Program-made: the position numbers and the translations under genes | Source of the DNA: Candidatus Aalborgicola danicus | Lineage (GTDB): Bacteria > Pseudomonadota > Gammaproteobacteria > Burkholderiales > Burkholderiaceae_C | Assembly (NCBI GenBank): GCA_016703945.1 | Contig: JADJBC010000044.1 | Span: 124,001-188,000, forward strand | Reading direction: 5' to 3' | Length of the DNA stretch: 64,000 nucleotides | Notes under the pieces: model-generated | Seen by the model: the letters and a program-made list of their open reading frames with translations, nothing else | Database searches by the model: none | Told to the model about the DNA's origin: nothing | Shown here: positions 9,085 through 18,293 of the stretch, one piece after another | Layout: every line of letters begins with the position of its first letter | Position numbering within the stretch: the first letter of the stretch is position 1

Positions 9085-10302
9085 TTAGCCCGGGCGCAAT
9101 ACTTTGGCCACCGGGTTGGTCCTGAGCCTGAACGCGTCCGGCATACCCGAGCCCAGCAAGGGGCGCAAATATAGGCGGAACGCATCGGTCACATCGGTGC
9201 CATTGGGCGTGATGAACGCGTCTTCCATGACCCGTGTTTTGCCCGCTACGGCATCCAGTGGCAGCAGTTCGTAGTCCACCGAGTAAAACCCGGTGCGCTT
9301 GATGGCCACCGAGCCATCGCGATCACCCCACATCGCAAACTGCACGGCCTTCTCACCCACCTCACGCGCTTCGCGCTGGTCGACGTCGGACACGCAGCCA
9401 ATAAAAGAGCGCTGTAGATAGCCCAGCGTGTCGCCGCGCACCCGTTTGATGCCCAGCTTGCTCTTGATTTCCTCACACAGCAGGTCCGCCAATGCGCCAC
9501 TGCCGGAGAGCTGCAGGTTGCCGTGGGCATCGTGTTCCAGGTCTTTCGCCAACTGCGCCGCGATGGGTTTGCCCGACGCGTCATGTATGCCCTCGGATAC
9601 GGCAATCACGCAGCGCCCCAGCCGTTCATAGGTGGCCTTGACGTCGGCCAGAAAACGCTCCAGCTCAAAGGTTCGTTCCGGCAGGTAGATCAGATGGGGG
9701 CCGTCGTCGGCAAATTTCTTGCCCAGGGCCGAGGCCGCCGTCAGGAAACCGGCGTGGCGCCCCATGACCACCGCCACGTAAACACCGGGCAGGGCCGCGT
9801 TGTCGAGGTTGGCACCGGCAAAGGCTTGCGCCACAAAACGCGCCGCGGACGGAAAGCCCGGTGTGTGGTCGTTGCCCACCAGATCGTTGTCAATGGTCTT
9901 GGGGATATGGATGCTGCGCAGCGGGTAGTTGGCTTTGCGCGCTTCTTCGCTGACGATGCGCACCGTGTCCGACGAATCATTGCCACCGATGTAGAAGAAA
10001 TGTCCTATCTGATGCGCCTGCAACACCTTGAAAATTTCCTGGCAGTACTGCATGTCGGGCTTGTCGCGCGTGGAGCCTAGCGCGCTGGACGGCGTGTTGG
10101 CCACCATTTCGAGGTTGTGGCTGGTCTCCTGTGTCAGGTGCACAAAATCTTCGTTGACGATGCCACGCACGCCATGGCGGGCCCCGTAGACATGGGCAAT
10201 GTTGTGGAAGCGGCGCGCCTCCAGCGCCACGCCGACCAGCGACTGGTTGATCACAGCGGTCGGGCCGCCACCTTGTGCTACCAAAATTTTTCCAGATGCC
10301 AT
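9085..10302 (-). CDS. pfp: 6-phosphofructokinase, pyrophosphate-dependent type
   Basis: A 405-residue enzyme that interconverts fructose 6-phosphate and fructose 1,6-bisphosphate. The N-terminal AQGGGPTAVINQS loop, IGGNDSSDT near residue 110, PKTIDNDLVGND and VVMGRHAGFL are typical. Asp in the GGND position, in place of the Gly of ATP enzymes, together with the PKTIDND motif, indicates use of PPi, making the reaction reversible. Two ATGs are adjacent; the second (10302) is favoured because an AGGA lies six bases upstream of it, against three for the first. Monocistronic. Confidence 0.92.
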   Translation of the reverse strand: MASGKILVAQGGGPTAVINQSLVGVALEARRFHNIAHVYGARHGVRGIVNEDFVHLTQETSHNLEMVANTPSSALGSTRDKPDMQYCQEIFKVLQAHQIGHFFYIGGNDSSDTVRIVSEEARKANYPLRSIHIPKTIDNDLVGNDHTPGFPSAARFVAQAFAGANLDNAALPGVYVAVVMGRHAGFLTAASALGKKFADDGPHLIYLPERTFELERFLADVKATYERLGRCVIAVSEGIHDASGKPIAAQLAKDLEHDAHGNLQLSGSGALADLLCEEIKSKLGIKRVRGDTLGYLQRSFIGCVSDVDQREAREVGEKAVQFAMWGDRDGSVAIKRTGFYSVDYELLPLDAVAGKTRVMEDAFITPNGTDVTDAFRLYLRPLLGSGMPDAFRLRTNPVAKVLRPG

Positions 10303-10435
10303 CATGCGTCCTGTGGTTTGAGGGTTGGGCTACCGACATTCATCCTAGCACCGGCACCCTACCCATTGATACGTTGCGAGTGTTTGCAGGTGAATTCCAA
10401 CCTTTTGCGAGGCATTTACGCCCATGGGCCATGGG

Positions 10436-11467
10436 TCACTTCGGGGTTTGCAACAGTTGAACCATGTCATGCAACTCCAACTGGCGTGCGAGGTCCAGTG
10501 CAGTTAGCCCTTCATGGTTGACCAGCCGGTTGTCGGCACCCAGGGCCAGGAGTTTGGCGGCCATGCCAGTTTGCCGCGAGCGAACCGCTAGCATCAGGGC
10601 GGTATTGCCTCGGTCATCACGGGTGTTCACGGACTGGCCCTGGCGCACCAGCGCCTCGGCAATGGCGATTTGTCCGTTGTGCACCGCGTCAATGAACTGC
10701 GTCGCGGGAGGTGTGCTTTGATGCAGCTGAGCCCGCGCCTGCGCGGCCGGTGCAGGCGCGGTGATAGACCTTTCAGAATGTGGCTGCGCAGCGGCTTTGT
10801 GCTGAGTCATGTTCGCCACGGAGTCCGCCCGGGGGGCAGCAGCTGGCGGCGCATACGGCGGGGGCGGTGCGGCCGGTGCTGGCGCGTTATCTGCCAGGAC
10901 GCCTTGCGCGGTCCCCAGGGGCTGGGCCTTGGTGTGCGTTTCCAGAACCGTAGGCGGCGCTACCGATTCGCGCGCGCGCGCCAGATCCGGTTCGGGCGCA
11001 TTGCCCGCGCGAGGTGGAGCGGCTTCAGCACGCTCACGCGCAGGGGCAGGCGCAGGCGCAGGCTTCGGTGCCCGTGCAGCAGCGGGAGGTGGGGGCGCGG
11101 CAGCATCAGCGGTTGCCACGGACGCCGTTGTGGTTGCAGTTGGGCGTTCGGGCGCCGTGTGCGCTGGCTTGGGCGCGCCCATTGCGACCTCCCGGTCCTC
11201 TGGGCTGCCGCGGTCAATTTGCAGCATCAGCAAGGTGCTCAGCCCCACCACGGCGAGACTGGCGAGCAGTGAGACGGCCCAGCGGGACTGGTTCGCCGCG
11301 TGTGGGCTGGGTGCGACTGGCGGTTCGGTAGGGGTGGCAGTGCGGGCCTGCGCGAGCATGCTGGCATGGGCCCGAATGGCCTCTCGCACCTGTGCCGACG
11401 GGCGACTCGTGTCCTGGGCCGCCGCGTCGGCATACCGTTGCAGCAACTCGTCAGCCGTGGGTTTCAT
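10436..11467 (-). CDS. Membrane-anchored ankyrin-repeat protein, putative sigma partner
   Basis: A 343-residue protein with a short soluble N-terminus (1-60), one membrane segment (WAVSLLASLAVVGLSTLLML, about 63-82), a long Pro/Ala-rich stretch (100-245) and two to three C-terminal ankyrin repeats (for example DDRGNTALMLAVRSRQTG and NHEGLTALDLARQ). The start overlaps the stop of the ECF sigma gene by ATGA, so the two are translationally coupled. Position and topology suggest an anti-sigma factor or sigma-associated sensor with the ankyrin part in the periplasm, but no known anti-sigma domain is obvious. Confidence 0.75.
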   Translation of the reverse strand: MKPTADELLQRYADAAAQDTSRPSAQVREAIRAHASMLAQARTATPTEPPVAPSPHAANQSRWAVSLLASLAVVGLSTLLMLQIDRGSPEDREVAMGAPKPAHTAPERPTATTTASVATADAAAPPPPAAARAPKPAPAPAPARERAEAAPPRAGNAPEPDLARARESVAPPTVLETHTKAQPLGTAQGVLADNAPAPAAPPPPYAPPAAAPRADSVANMTQHKAAAQPHSERSITAPAPAAQARAQLHQSTPPATQFIDAVHNGQIAIAEALVRQGQSVNTRDDRGNTALMLAVRSRQTGMAAKLLALGADNRLVNHEGLTALDLARQLELHDMVQLLQTPK

Positions 11468-12066
11468 GCGAACTCCTGTAGCAGTTCCCGCAAGCGGTTG
11501 CGCGCATAGCGCAGGCGGCTCTTGGTGGTTTCGAAACTCGCGCCAGTCACCCGGGAAATGTCTTCCACCGCCATGCCGCCTTCGGCCTGCAGCAGAAAAG
11601 CCTCGCGTTGGACCTGCGGCAACTGCTCGATGGCGTCCAATAACGCTTGCGCCTGTTCTTTGGATTCGAGTCGCTTGAGCGGACCAAACCCGGAGTTGGC
11701 CGCCAATGTTTGCCCAATGCCCGGTCTCTCCGACTCCGGCTCGCCGTCAGCCTCCAGACTTTCGTGGTGTTTGGCCGTGCGAAAGTAATCCACCAGGCGG
11801 TTGTGGGCCAGCGTAAACAGCCAGGTTTTGAAGCGCGCCGTGGGGGCGTAGTTTGGCGCCTGGCGCGCCACGGCAAACCACACGTCTTGCAACAGGTCGT
11901 CGGCCACGGTCTGGTTGCGCACACTGCGCACTACAAAACGCCACACACCCATTTCATGGCGGGCATACAGCGTATCAAAGGCGTTGATGTCACCGCCCGC
12001 ATACCGCAGCATCAGCGATTCATCCGCCTCGTTGGAAAGATCGATCACACCGGCCATGCCCGGCAT
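11464..12066 (-). CDS. RNA polymerase ECF sigma factor
   Basis: A 200-residue sigma-70 family protein. Region 2 is seen in YAGGDINAFDTLYARHEMG and ADDLLQDVWFAVAR; region 4 in LPQVQREAFLLQAEGGMAVEDIS and SFETTKSRLRYARNRLREL. A Gln/Glu-rich linker lies between. Starts at MPGMAGV (12066) or MAGV (12057) are both possible; neither has a strong ribosome site. It lies 19 bases downstream of a secreted protein gene and overlaps the membrane ankyrin gene, forming a three-gene unit. It directs transcription of an unknown regulon. Confidence 0.9.
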   Translation of the reverse strand: MPGMAGVIDLSNEADESLMLRYAGGDINAFDTLYARHEMGVWRFVVRSVRNQTVADDLLQDVWFAVARQAPNYAPTARFKTWLFTLAHNRLVDYFRTAKHHESLEADGEPESERPGIGQTLAANSGFGPLKRLESKEQAQALLDAIEQLPQVQREAFLLQAEGGMAVEDISRVTGASFETTKSRLRYARNRLRELLQEFA

Positions 12067-12085
12067 TATCGACCGCCACGTGTGA

Positions 12086-13006
12086 TCAGAAGCGCCGTGG
12101 TGGTGGGTCAGGTACAAAAGACGCGCTGTCGGAGCGGGGAAACGGGTTGGGTCTTATGGCAACGGGCTCGCGGATGACGCCACTGGCGATCAGGTTCTCG
12201 CGGCTGTCGTAACGGATGGTGATGACCTCATTGGGTTGGGGTTGCAAACGCTCAAAACTGGTTTGCCCTACGTGTGAGTCTTCTCGTTGGCCATGCCCTG
12301 TGCCCAATTGGGGCGACGGCAGGGGTGGGCGACTTGTGGCTTGGGTCACAGCGTCAGCGGACCGGTTGCGGTCGGTCAAGCCCTCAGCGGCGGGAGCGGC
12401 TGCGCCAGTGGCCCCACCCATTGCCTTTTGTGCAGTGATGGGCGCCGGACCTGCTTGCGGTGGCGGTGGCGGGGGCGGTGCTGCATCCGCCCGAGACTCG
12501 TTGACGTCGCGCTCATGCCGACGCGACCAGCGCCAGGGCTCAGGGGCGGGTTCTGGCAAGCGCTCTTTGAATACCGCGACTCCAATCACACCCACGTGAT
12601 TGGGTCTGCCGGTACGCCCGGCGTAAGAATCGCTGGCCGTTGAAAACTCAAAGGCCGCGACTTCCGAGTTGTTTTTGCGCCAACCGGTGATCTGGTAGTC
12701 GTAGTAGGCACCCAGTACATACCCGGTCTGGCCCCAAGCCGCGGTGGCACCGCTGACCACATTGACACCGTCCACTGACGTGACAGCCATAACGCGTTCA
12801 CCAAGTTTGTTGCGCACCGCAATGGCATACCGAGCACCTGGCGCACCGGCCACCCAATACTCGCCCTTGCTGTAGTGGAGCGGCAGGGTCGCCCCTGAAT
12901 TGCGGTCAATGACGGTGACGTCGGCCAGACGGCCAACGGCGTGGGCTTGCAGCGCTGCGCAGGCTAATGCCAGGACAAGCCCAAGTCGGGTCAGTTTCGT
13001 TTGCAT
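12086..13006 (-). CDS. Secreted protein of unknown function in the ECF sigma operon
   Basis: A 306-residue protein with a clear signal peptide (about residues 1-23, cut after LQAHA). The N-terminal half (24-150) looks folded and includes LPLHYSKGEYWVAGAPGARYAIAVRNK, which suggests a beta-sandwich. The C-terminal half is Pro/Arg/Ala-rich and low in complexity, and ends with RFxx-type basic residues. I do not recognise the family. Being first in an operon with an ECF sigma factor suggests it is a target or sensor of that system. Confidence 0.7.
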   Translation of the reverse strand: MQTKLTRLGLVLALACAALQAHAVGRLADVTVIDRNSGATLPLHYSKGEYWVAGAPGARYAIAVRNKLGERVMAVTSVDGVNVVSGATAAWGQTGYVLGAYYDYQITGWRKNNSEVAAFEFSTASDSYAGRTGRPNHVGVIGVAVFKERLPEPAPEPWRWSRRHERDVNESRADAAPPPPPPPQAGPAPITAQKAMGGATGAAAPAAEGLTDRNRSADAVTQATSRPPLPSPQLGTGHGQREDSHVGQTSFERLQPQPNEVITIRYDSRENLIASGVIREPVAIRPNPFPRSDSASFVPDPPPRRF

Positions 13007-13085
13007 GTGGACTCCAAAAAGTGGTTGATGGAGTGGACTGAAACGAACCAGGTCTGCGTTTGGGGTTAAGTTCTTTGAAATAAAT

Positions 13086-13664
13086 TTACAACAAACGCGT
13101 GCCGAGCTCGGACGCCGCTACCAGTTTTGCCAGGCGGCCGTCCCGTGTTGCACTGCGTTGGGCGCTCACAATGCGCCAAATCATCTGGTGTCGGTAACCC
13201 GGCGGCTGGGCCTCGAAGAACGTCCAAGCCACTTTGTTCTTGCGGAACTGGGCTTCCTCAAGCGGCGAAAGGGCCGCCGCTTCGGCCTGTTCGTAAGCGT
13301 AGATTTTTGACTTGGCCTCACGGCGTTGCGCAAAGGCTCGCAGCCCGGCGTCCGTCATGCGACCCTCCGCTCTTAAGACGCGCACCCGTTCGATGTTGAT
13401 GGCGCTCCACGTCGACGTGGGCTTGCGAGGCGTAAAGCGAATCTTGTAGGCCTCATCGTCGATGCGTGAGCGCACGCCGTCGATCCAGCCGACGCACAGA
13501 GCCTCGTCGACCGACTCGGGCCAGGTGATGCTGTCGCGGCCGCTGGCCCGTTTATAGAAGCCGACAATTAGCTCGGACTCTGTGGCAGCGTTCCTCGTAA
13601 ACCAAGAGCCCAATGCGGCGGGAGTTTCAAAGAACCTGGGTTTTTGTGAATCGGTTGTTGCCAT
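13086..13664 (-). CDS. YdeI/OmpD-associated family protein
   Basis: A 192-residue soluble protein with the family signatures SITWPESVDEALCVGWIDG and RFTPRKPTSTWSAIN, followed by a Lys/Arg-rich helical C-terminus. Family members have been linked to bacteriocin or peptide resistance, but the molecular role is unproven. It is on the minus strand, 79 bases upstream of the ECF operon. Confidence 0.85.
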   Translation of the reverse strand: MATTDSQKPRFFETPAALGSWFTRNAATESELIVGFYKRASGRDSITWPESVDEALCVGWIDGVRSRIDDEAYKIRFTPRKPTSTWSAINIERVRVLRAEGRMTDAGLRAFAQRREAKSKIYAYEQAEAAALSPLEEAQFRKNKVAWTFFEAQPPGYRHQMIWRIVSAQRSATRDGRLAKLVAASELGTRLL

Positions 13665-13697
13665 GGATTTCGAACAATGGATGTTGGATTTTCATGG

Positions 13698-13736
13698 AAA
13701 AAGGCCCTCGCACGTCCGTCACGCGCAAGGGCCTTC
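13698..13736 (-). terminator. Intrinsic terminator after pimD
   Basis: Read on the minus strand, AAGGCCCTTGC pairs with GCGAGGGCCTT and is followed by a T-run. It lies about 40 bases past the end of the acyl-CoA dehydrogenase gene at 13775. Confidence 0.85.
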
Positions 13737-13774
13737 TTGGAGCACCGGGGTGGGCGGTGTTACGAGGCGTGAGT

Positions 13775-14890
13775 TTAAGCAAACACGCCAGCCGTATCCT
13801 GCATGCGGACGGACACTTCGCCCAGCTGGTGCAGGCTGTCGCCAAAGCTCATCTCCAGTTGCGTGAGCTTCTTGAAGTAGTGACTGCCAATGTATTCGTC
13901 CGTCACGCCAATGCCGCCGTGCAATTGCACCGATTGCTGGCCGACAAAACGCATGCTTTGGCCTAACTGGTACTTGGCCCGGGCCATGGCTGCGCGGCGC
14001 TCGGGGGCCGGAGCGTTGAGCTTCAGCGACGCGTAGTAGCTCATAGAGCGGGCCAGTTCGAGTTGCATCTTCATGTCGGCGGCGCGGTGGCGCAGGGCCT
14101 GGAAGCTACTGATGGCAACGCCAAACTGCTTGCGTGTGTTCATGTACTCGGCGGTCAAAGCCATGGTTTTGTCCATGACGCCCACGGCCTCGGCGCAGGC
14201 CGCCGCAATGCCAATGTCAACCGCGTGCTCCAGCGCCGTCAAGCCGTCCTGGGTGATCAGTGTGGCGGGTGCATTTTTGAGGCTGACTTCGGCCGCGCGG
14301 CTGCCATCCTGCGTGCCGTAGCCGCGCGTGGTCACGCCAGCGCTCTGGCGCTCGACCAGGAACAGAGCCAGCTGGCTATTGATCTTGGCCGGCACGATGA
14401 AGGCGTCGGCCTGGTCGCCCACGGGCACTACGCTTTTTGTAGCATTCAAGACATAACCGCCGGGGGCTTGCGTCGCTTTTGCTTCACACACTTCCAGCTT
14501 GTAGCGGGCTGCACGCTCCTGGTATGCCAGCACCACTAGGGCTTCGCCACTGGCAACTTTGGGCAACCAGGCGGCCTTGGTGGCGGTATCGGCGTAACCT
14601 GCCAACACGCCACCGGCTATCAAGGACTGGGCCAGGGGTTCGAGCACGATGCCGCGGCCCAGCTCCTCCATGACCACCATGCCTTCGACCGGGCCCATGC
14701 CCAGGCCGCCATCGGCTTCGGGCACATACAGGCCACACAGGCCCAGTTCGGCGATTTCATTCCAGGCCGCGCGGTCAAAACCGCCGGCTTTTTCGGTCGC
14801 GCGGCGGCGCTCGAATGTGTAGCCCTTGCCCACCCATTTGCGTACGGCATCGCCGAGTTGTACCTGGTCGTCAGAAAAATCAAAATCCAT
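13775..14890 (-). CDS. pimD: Acyl-CoA dehydrogenase, small subunit type
   Basis: A 371-residue FAD enzyme for alpha-beta oxidation of an acyl-CoA ester. The pattern MDFDFSDDQVQLGDAVRKWV, MVVMEELGRGIVLEP, AAACAEAVGVMDKTMALTAEY and LHGGIGVTDEYIGSHYFKKL matches the PimD group of pimeloyl-CoA dehydrogenases. It follows pimC by 100 bases on the same strand; the pair are thought to form a heteromer for dicarboxyl-CoA or long acyl-CoA breakdown. A hairpin (14431-14448) resembling the repeat A stem lies in frame in the middle of the gene, encoding NATKSVV. Confidence 0.88.
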   Translation of the reverse strand: MDFDFSDDQVQLGDAVRKWVGKGYTFERRRATEKAGGFDRAAWNEIAELGLCGLYVPEADGGLGMGPVEGMVVMEELGRGIVLEPLAQSLIAGGVLAGYADTATKAAWLPKVASGEALVVLAYQERAARYKLEVCEAKATQAPGGYVLNATKSVVPVGDQADAFIVPAKINSQLALFLVERQSAGVTTRGYGTQDGSRAAEVSLKNAPATLITQDGLTALEHAVDIGIAAACAEAVGVMDKTMALTAEYMNTRKQFGVAISSFQALRHRAADMKMQLELARSMSYYASLKLNAPAPERRAAMARAKYQLGQSMRFVGQQSVQLHGGIGVTDEYIGSHYFKKLTQLEMSFGDSLHQLGEVSVRMQDTAGVFA

Positions 14891-14990
14891 ATCTATCTCC
14901 TGTTTCTAGCGAAGCTCCGGATGGAACCCCCTATGAGAGGGGGCCAGGGGGAGCACATCTTGTTGCGCATCGCGCAGGTCGTCCAGGGCT

Positions 14991-16196
14991 TTAGCCCAGA
15001 ACGACCTGCGCGACGATATTTCGTTGCACTTCATTGCTGCCGCCGTAAATGGTGGTCTTGCGCATGTTGAAGTAGGTTGATGCCAATGGCGCGTTGGCCA
15101 CCACGCCGCCCGGGAATCCGCCCACGGCGCCTGCGGCGGCGTCGCCTTGCCAGCCAGCCTCCATGGCTTCGCGGATCAGGGGCAGGGCAAAGGGGCCAGC
15201 GGCCAGCATCATCAGTTCGCTGTAACGCTGCTGGATCTCGCTGCCACGGACCTTCAAAAGGCCGGCGATATCCAGCGAATTTTTTCCGGATTTCTCGGCG
15301 GCCAGCACACGCAGTACCATCATTTCCAGTGCCACCACGTCGACTTCCACCTTGGCGATCTCGTCGCGAAAGCGGGTGTCTTCCCACAGGCCCTCGGTTT
15401 TGGCGATGCGTTTCAGGCGCTCCAGCTCGCGCTTGGCGCGGTTCACGTCGGCAATATTGGTGCGCTCGTGGCTGAGCAGGTGTTTGGCATAGGTCCAGCC
15501 CTTGTTCTCTTCACCAATCAGGTTTTCCGCCGGGACCACCACGTTGTCAAAGAACACCTCGTTGACTTCGGCCTCGCCATCCAGCAGCACGATGGGGCGC
15601 ACGGTCACGCCAGGGGATTTCATGTCGATCAAAAGGAATGAAATGCCGGTCTGCGGTTTGCCCTCGGTGCTGGTGCGTACCAGGCAGAAAATCCACTCGC
15701 CGTATTGGCCCAGCGTGGTCCAGGTTTTCTGGCCATTGACCAGATAGGTGTTGCCCTGGCGCTCGGCGCGGGTCTTGACCGATGCCAGATCCGAGCCGGA
15801 ACCCGGCTCGCTATAACCCTGGCTCCACCAGACTTCGCCGCTGGCGATGCCGGGCAAAAAGCGCTGTTGCTGCTCCGGAGTGCCGAAGGCCATGATGACC
15901 GGGGCCACCATCACCGGGCCAAACGGCACGACGCGAGGGGCACCCGCCAGCGCGCACTCTTCTTCGAACAAGTGCTTTTGCACCGAGTTCCAGCCCGGGC
16001 CGCCAAATTCCTTGGGCCAGCCATGGCCCAACCAGCCTTTTTTGCCCAAGATTTTGGCCCAGCGTTGCATGTCGTCACGCGTCAAATGCAGTGCGTTGTG
16101 CACTTTGTGGGCAATCTCAGTGGGCAGGTTGGCACCCACCCAGGCACGAATGTCTTCGCGAAATTTCTGTTCTTCAGGGGTAAATGCCAGATCCAT
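14991..16196 (-). CDS. pimC: Acyl-CoA dehydrogenase, large subunit type
   Basis: A 401-residue FAD enzyme. Signatures are GWLGHGWPKEFGGPGWN, QGYSEPGSGSDLASVKTRAE, NGQKTWTTLGQYGEW and TTIYGGSNEVQRNIVAQVVLG at the C-terminus, as in PimC. The start ATG at 16196 has GGAG about ten bases upstream; an in-frame TTG one codon before it was rejected. It pairs with pimD downstream. The true substrate cannot be read from sequence; the pim label comes from family resemblance. Confidence 0.9.
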   Translation of the reverse strand: MDLAFTPEEQKFREDIRAWVGANLPTEIAHKVHNALHLTRDDMQRWAKILGKKGWLGHGWPKEFGGPGWNSVQKHLFEEECALAGAPRVVPFGPVMVAPVIMAFGTPEQQQRFLPGIASGEVWWSQGYSEPGSGSDLASVKTRAERQGNTYLVNGQKTWTTLGQYGEWIFCLVRTSTEGKPQTGISFLLIDMKSPGVTVRPIVLLDGEAEVNEVFFDNVVVPAENLIGEENKGWTYAKHLLSHERTNIADVNRAKRELERLKRIAKTEGLWEDTRFRDEIAKVEVDVVALEMMVLRVLAAEKSGKNSLDIAGLLKVRGSEIQQRYSELMMLAAGPFALPLIREAMEAGWQGDAAAGAVGGFPGGVVANAPLASTYFNMRKTTIYGGSNEVQRNIVAQVVLG

Positions 16197-16240
16197 CAAA
16201 ACTCTCCAAATAAACGTGCCCAGTTTTTAGCACGGTCGTT

Positions 16241-16936
16241 CTATTGATCCTGTCCGGGTTGTGACACTCCCAATTCAGCGCACAGGGTTCGGACGGTTTG
16301 TTGCAGACGCGCCAGTTCGGCCTCCAAGTGGGCCACGCGTTCGGCCAGCCCCGAAGTGCTGGTGGTGCCAGCCGAGATGGGGCCGGCGGCGGCGTCCAGG
16401 TCAACAGGACCGCAGAGCAGGTGGGCCCAGCGCTGTTCGCGCGCACCGTGCGTGCGCGGCAGTTTGACCACCAGCGGACCGCCCTTTGCAGCCGAGCGGT
16501 CCTGCATTTCTTCCAAAAAACCTTCGACGGAAGAAATATCGGCAAACCGGTACCACCGCTCGGCGTTCAGGCGCAACTCGCCGGCCGTCTGGGGTCCGCG
16601 CAGCATCAGCAGACCCAGGATCACAGCAGATTGTTCTGGTACGCCGACGCCGCGCTGGAAGTTGTGCTCGTACCGGGCGACCCGGCTGCCGCTGGATTCG
16701 CGCACCAGGTTGAGAGGCATCAGCGTGTCCAGAGCCGTGGCGATTTCAGCCTCGGTGACATTCATGGTGGGCTCGCGGCTGCTTTTCTGGTTGCAGCCCA
16801 GCATCAGTGTGTTGAGGGACAGTGGGTAGCTGTCCGGCACGGTGCGGGCCTTTTCCATCAGGGTGGCCAGGACGCGAGCCTCAATGGCAGTCAGCGTAAA
16901 AGTAGGATGTGTTTGCGCGGAGGGGCTGGGGAGCAT
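16241..16936 (-). CDS. YceH family protein (DUF480)
   Basis: A 231-residue protein made of two winged-helix domains. The signatures LTAIEARVLATLMEKARTVP, YPLSLNTLMLGCNQKSSREP and AVILGLLMLRGPQTAGELR are those of YceH/DUF480. The C-terminus is a short coiled coil. Role unknown; DNA binding is an inference from the fold. Confidence 0.9.
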   Translation of the reverse strand: MLPSPSAQTHPTFTLTAIEARVLATLMEKARTVPDSYPLSLNTLMLGCNQKSSREPTMNVTEAEIATALDTLMPLNLVRESSGSRVARYEHNFQRGVGVPEQSAVILGLLMLRGPQTAGELRLNAERWYRFADISSVEGFLEEMQDRSAAKGGPLVVKLPRTHGAREQRWAHLLCGPVDLDAAAGPISAGTTSTSGLAERVAHLEAELARLQQTVRTLCAELGVSQPGQDQ

Positions 16937-17059
16937 GGTGTGTAGAGTGGAGTCAAGTGCGGAGGGTTCCCTATTATCAAGGGCCGCCGCTGTTTACCAC
17001 CACCAAATGGCGCGACACAAGGCACGCCCAGCATGCCTTGTGCCTTGTGTCCTAGGCCC

Positions 17060-18251
17060 TTAACGGGCGCCGGTCACCTGGATCTCTACCCGCCGATCAG
17101 GCTGCAGACAGGCGATCAAGGCCGGTTTGGCCAGCTTGGCCGGGCAGTCGCCGGGTTGGGTCACCGGGTTTGAGCCGTTCACGCCCTTGGCAGCAATTTT
17201 TGCCGATGGAACACCGCCCGATGTCACCAGATAACGACTGACCGCGTCGGCCCGTTGTGAGGACAGCTTCAGGTTGTAAGCCGCCGGGCCAATACGGTCG
17301 GTGTGGCCCGTGACGCTAACGACGTCGTACTGAAGGCCACGCAGTTCCGAAGCGAACCGGTCCAACTGTTGCAGTCCCGACGGCAGTATCACTGCACTGT
17401 CAAAGCCAAACAAGGAGTCTGCTGCAAAGCTGACCTTTCGCGGCATGGGGGGCGGGGCAACCACCATCGGGGGCGGCGGTGGTGGGGGCGGGGGTGGCGG
17501 GGGCCATGACCGGCGCCTGGGGCGTCACGGCCGTGGTCACCGGGTAATAGGGCATGGGCGCTGGCACATAGGCAGCAGGCTCAGGCGTCTTGGCGCCAAA
17601 GGTGTAGACGAGGCCGACCGACACCAAGTCGATATCACCCTTGTTGCCCAGTGCGTCGTTGATCCGGTAGCGTTCCACCTCCGCGCGCACCGCCAGCGAA
17701 TCGTTGATGGCGTATTGCATGCCCAGACCGACCTTGGGGTTGGTGTCAAAAACGCTTGGGTTAGGGTTAAGTACCACTACCGCGCCGGTTCCTGAAAACG
17801 TATCCCTGGCCTCAGCGTAGTTGGCGCCTACGCGTCCAAACACCGAGAACTTTGGAGTGATGGGAAGCGAGCCGACCAAGTCAACATGGATACCGCGCAG
17901 TTTGATATGGCCGTTGAGTGTGCCCGCCGGTAGGGTGGTTGCCGTGAAACCAAAGCCACCCAGGTCAAAGTAACCGCCTTCAACCGCAAAATTCTTGTTG
18001 AGCTGGTAGCCCCCAAAGATTTTGTAGCCGGTGTCGCGGTCGTTGTCAGAGATGATGACCGACGTAAACCCGGATCCCAGCAGCCCGCTGGTAATCCGAG
18101 GGTCGTCAATCTTTGCCGTGGACTGGCCAATACTGGCCCCGCCGTACCAGGCGGACGCGTCGGCCCATGCGAACGGGCTGGCCATGATGGCCGCAGCCAC
18201 CAGAGTCAATCTTCCCGAGGCGCGAGCCGTCTTAAGAATAGCTGTTTTCAT
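17060..18251 (-). pseudogene. OmpA-family porin, frame broken in the proline linker
   Basis: The N-terminal part (18251 down to about 17510) has a signal peptide and an eight-stranded OmpA-like barrel (WYGGASIGQS, GYKIFGGYQLNKNFAVEGGYFDLGG, VGLVYTFG). The C-terminal part (17467-17060) is an OmpA peptidoglycan-binding domain (VTGHTDRIGPAAYNLKLSSQRADAVSRYL). They lie in different frames, joined at a run of CCN codons at about 17450-17510 that would encode a Pro-rich hinge. One indel in that run would restore a protein of about 395 residues. A good GGAG lies before the ATG at 18251. It may be a slippage switch, decay or sequencing error. Confidence 0.85.
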
Positions 18252-18293
18252 ATTTTTCTCCAGGAGAATCAAAAGGTGGGGTGAACGTTGGCA

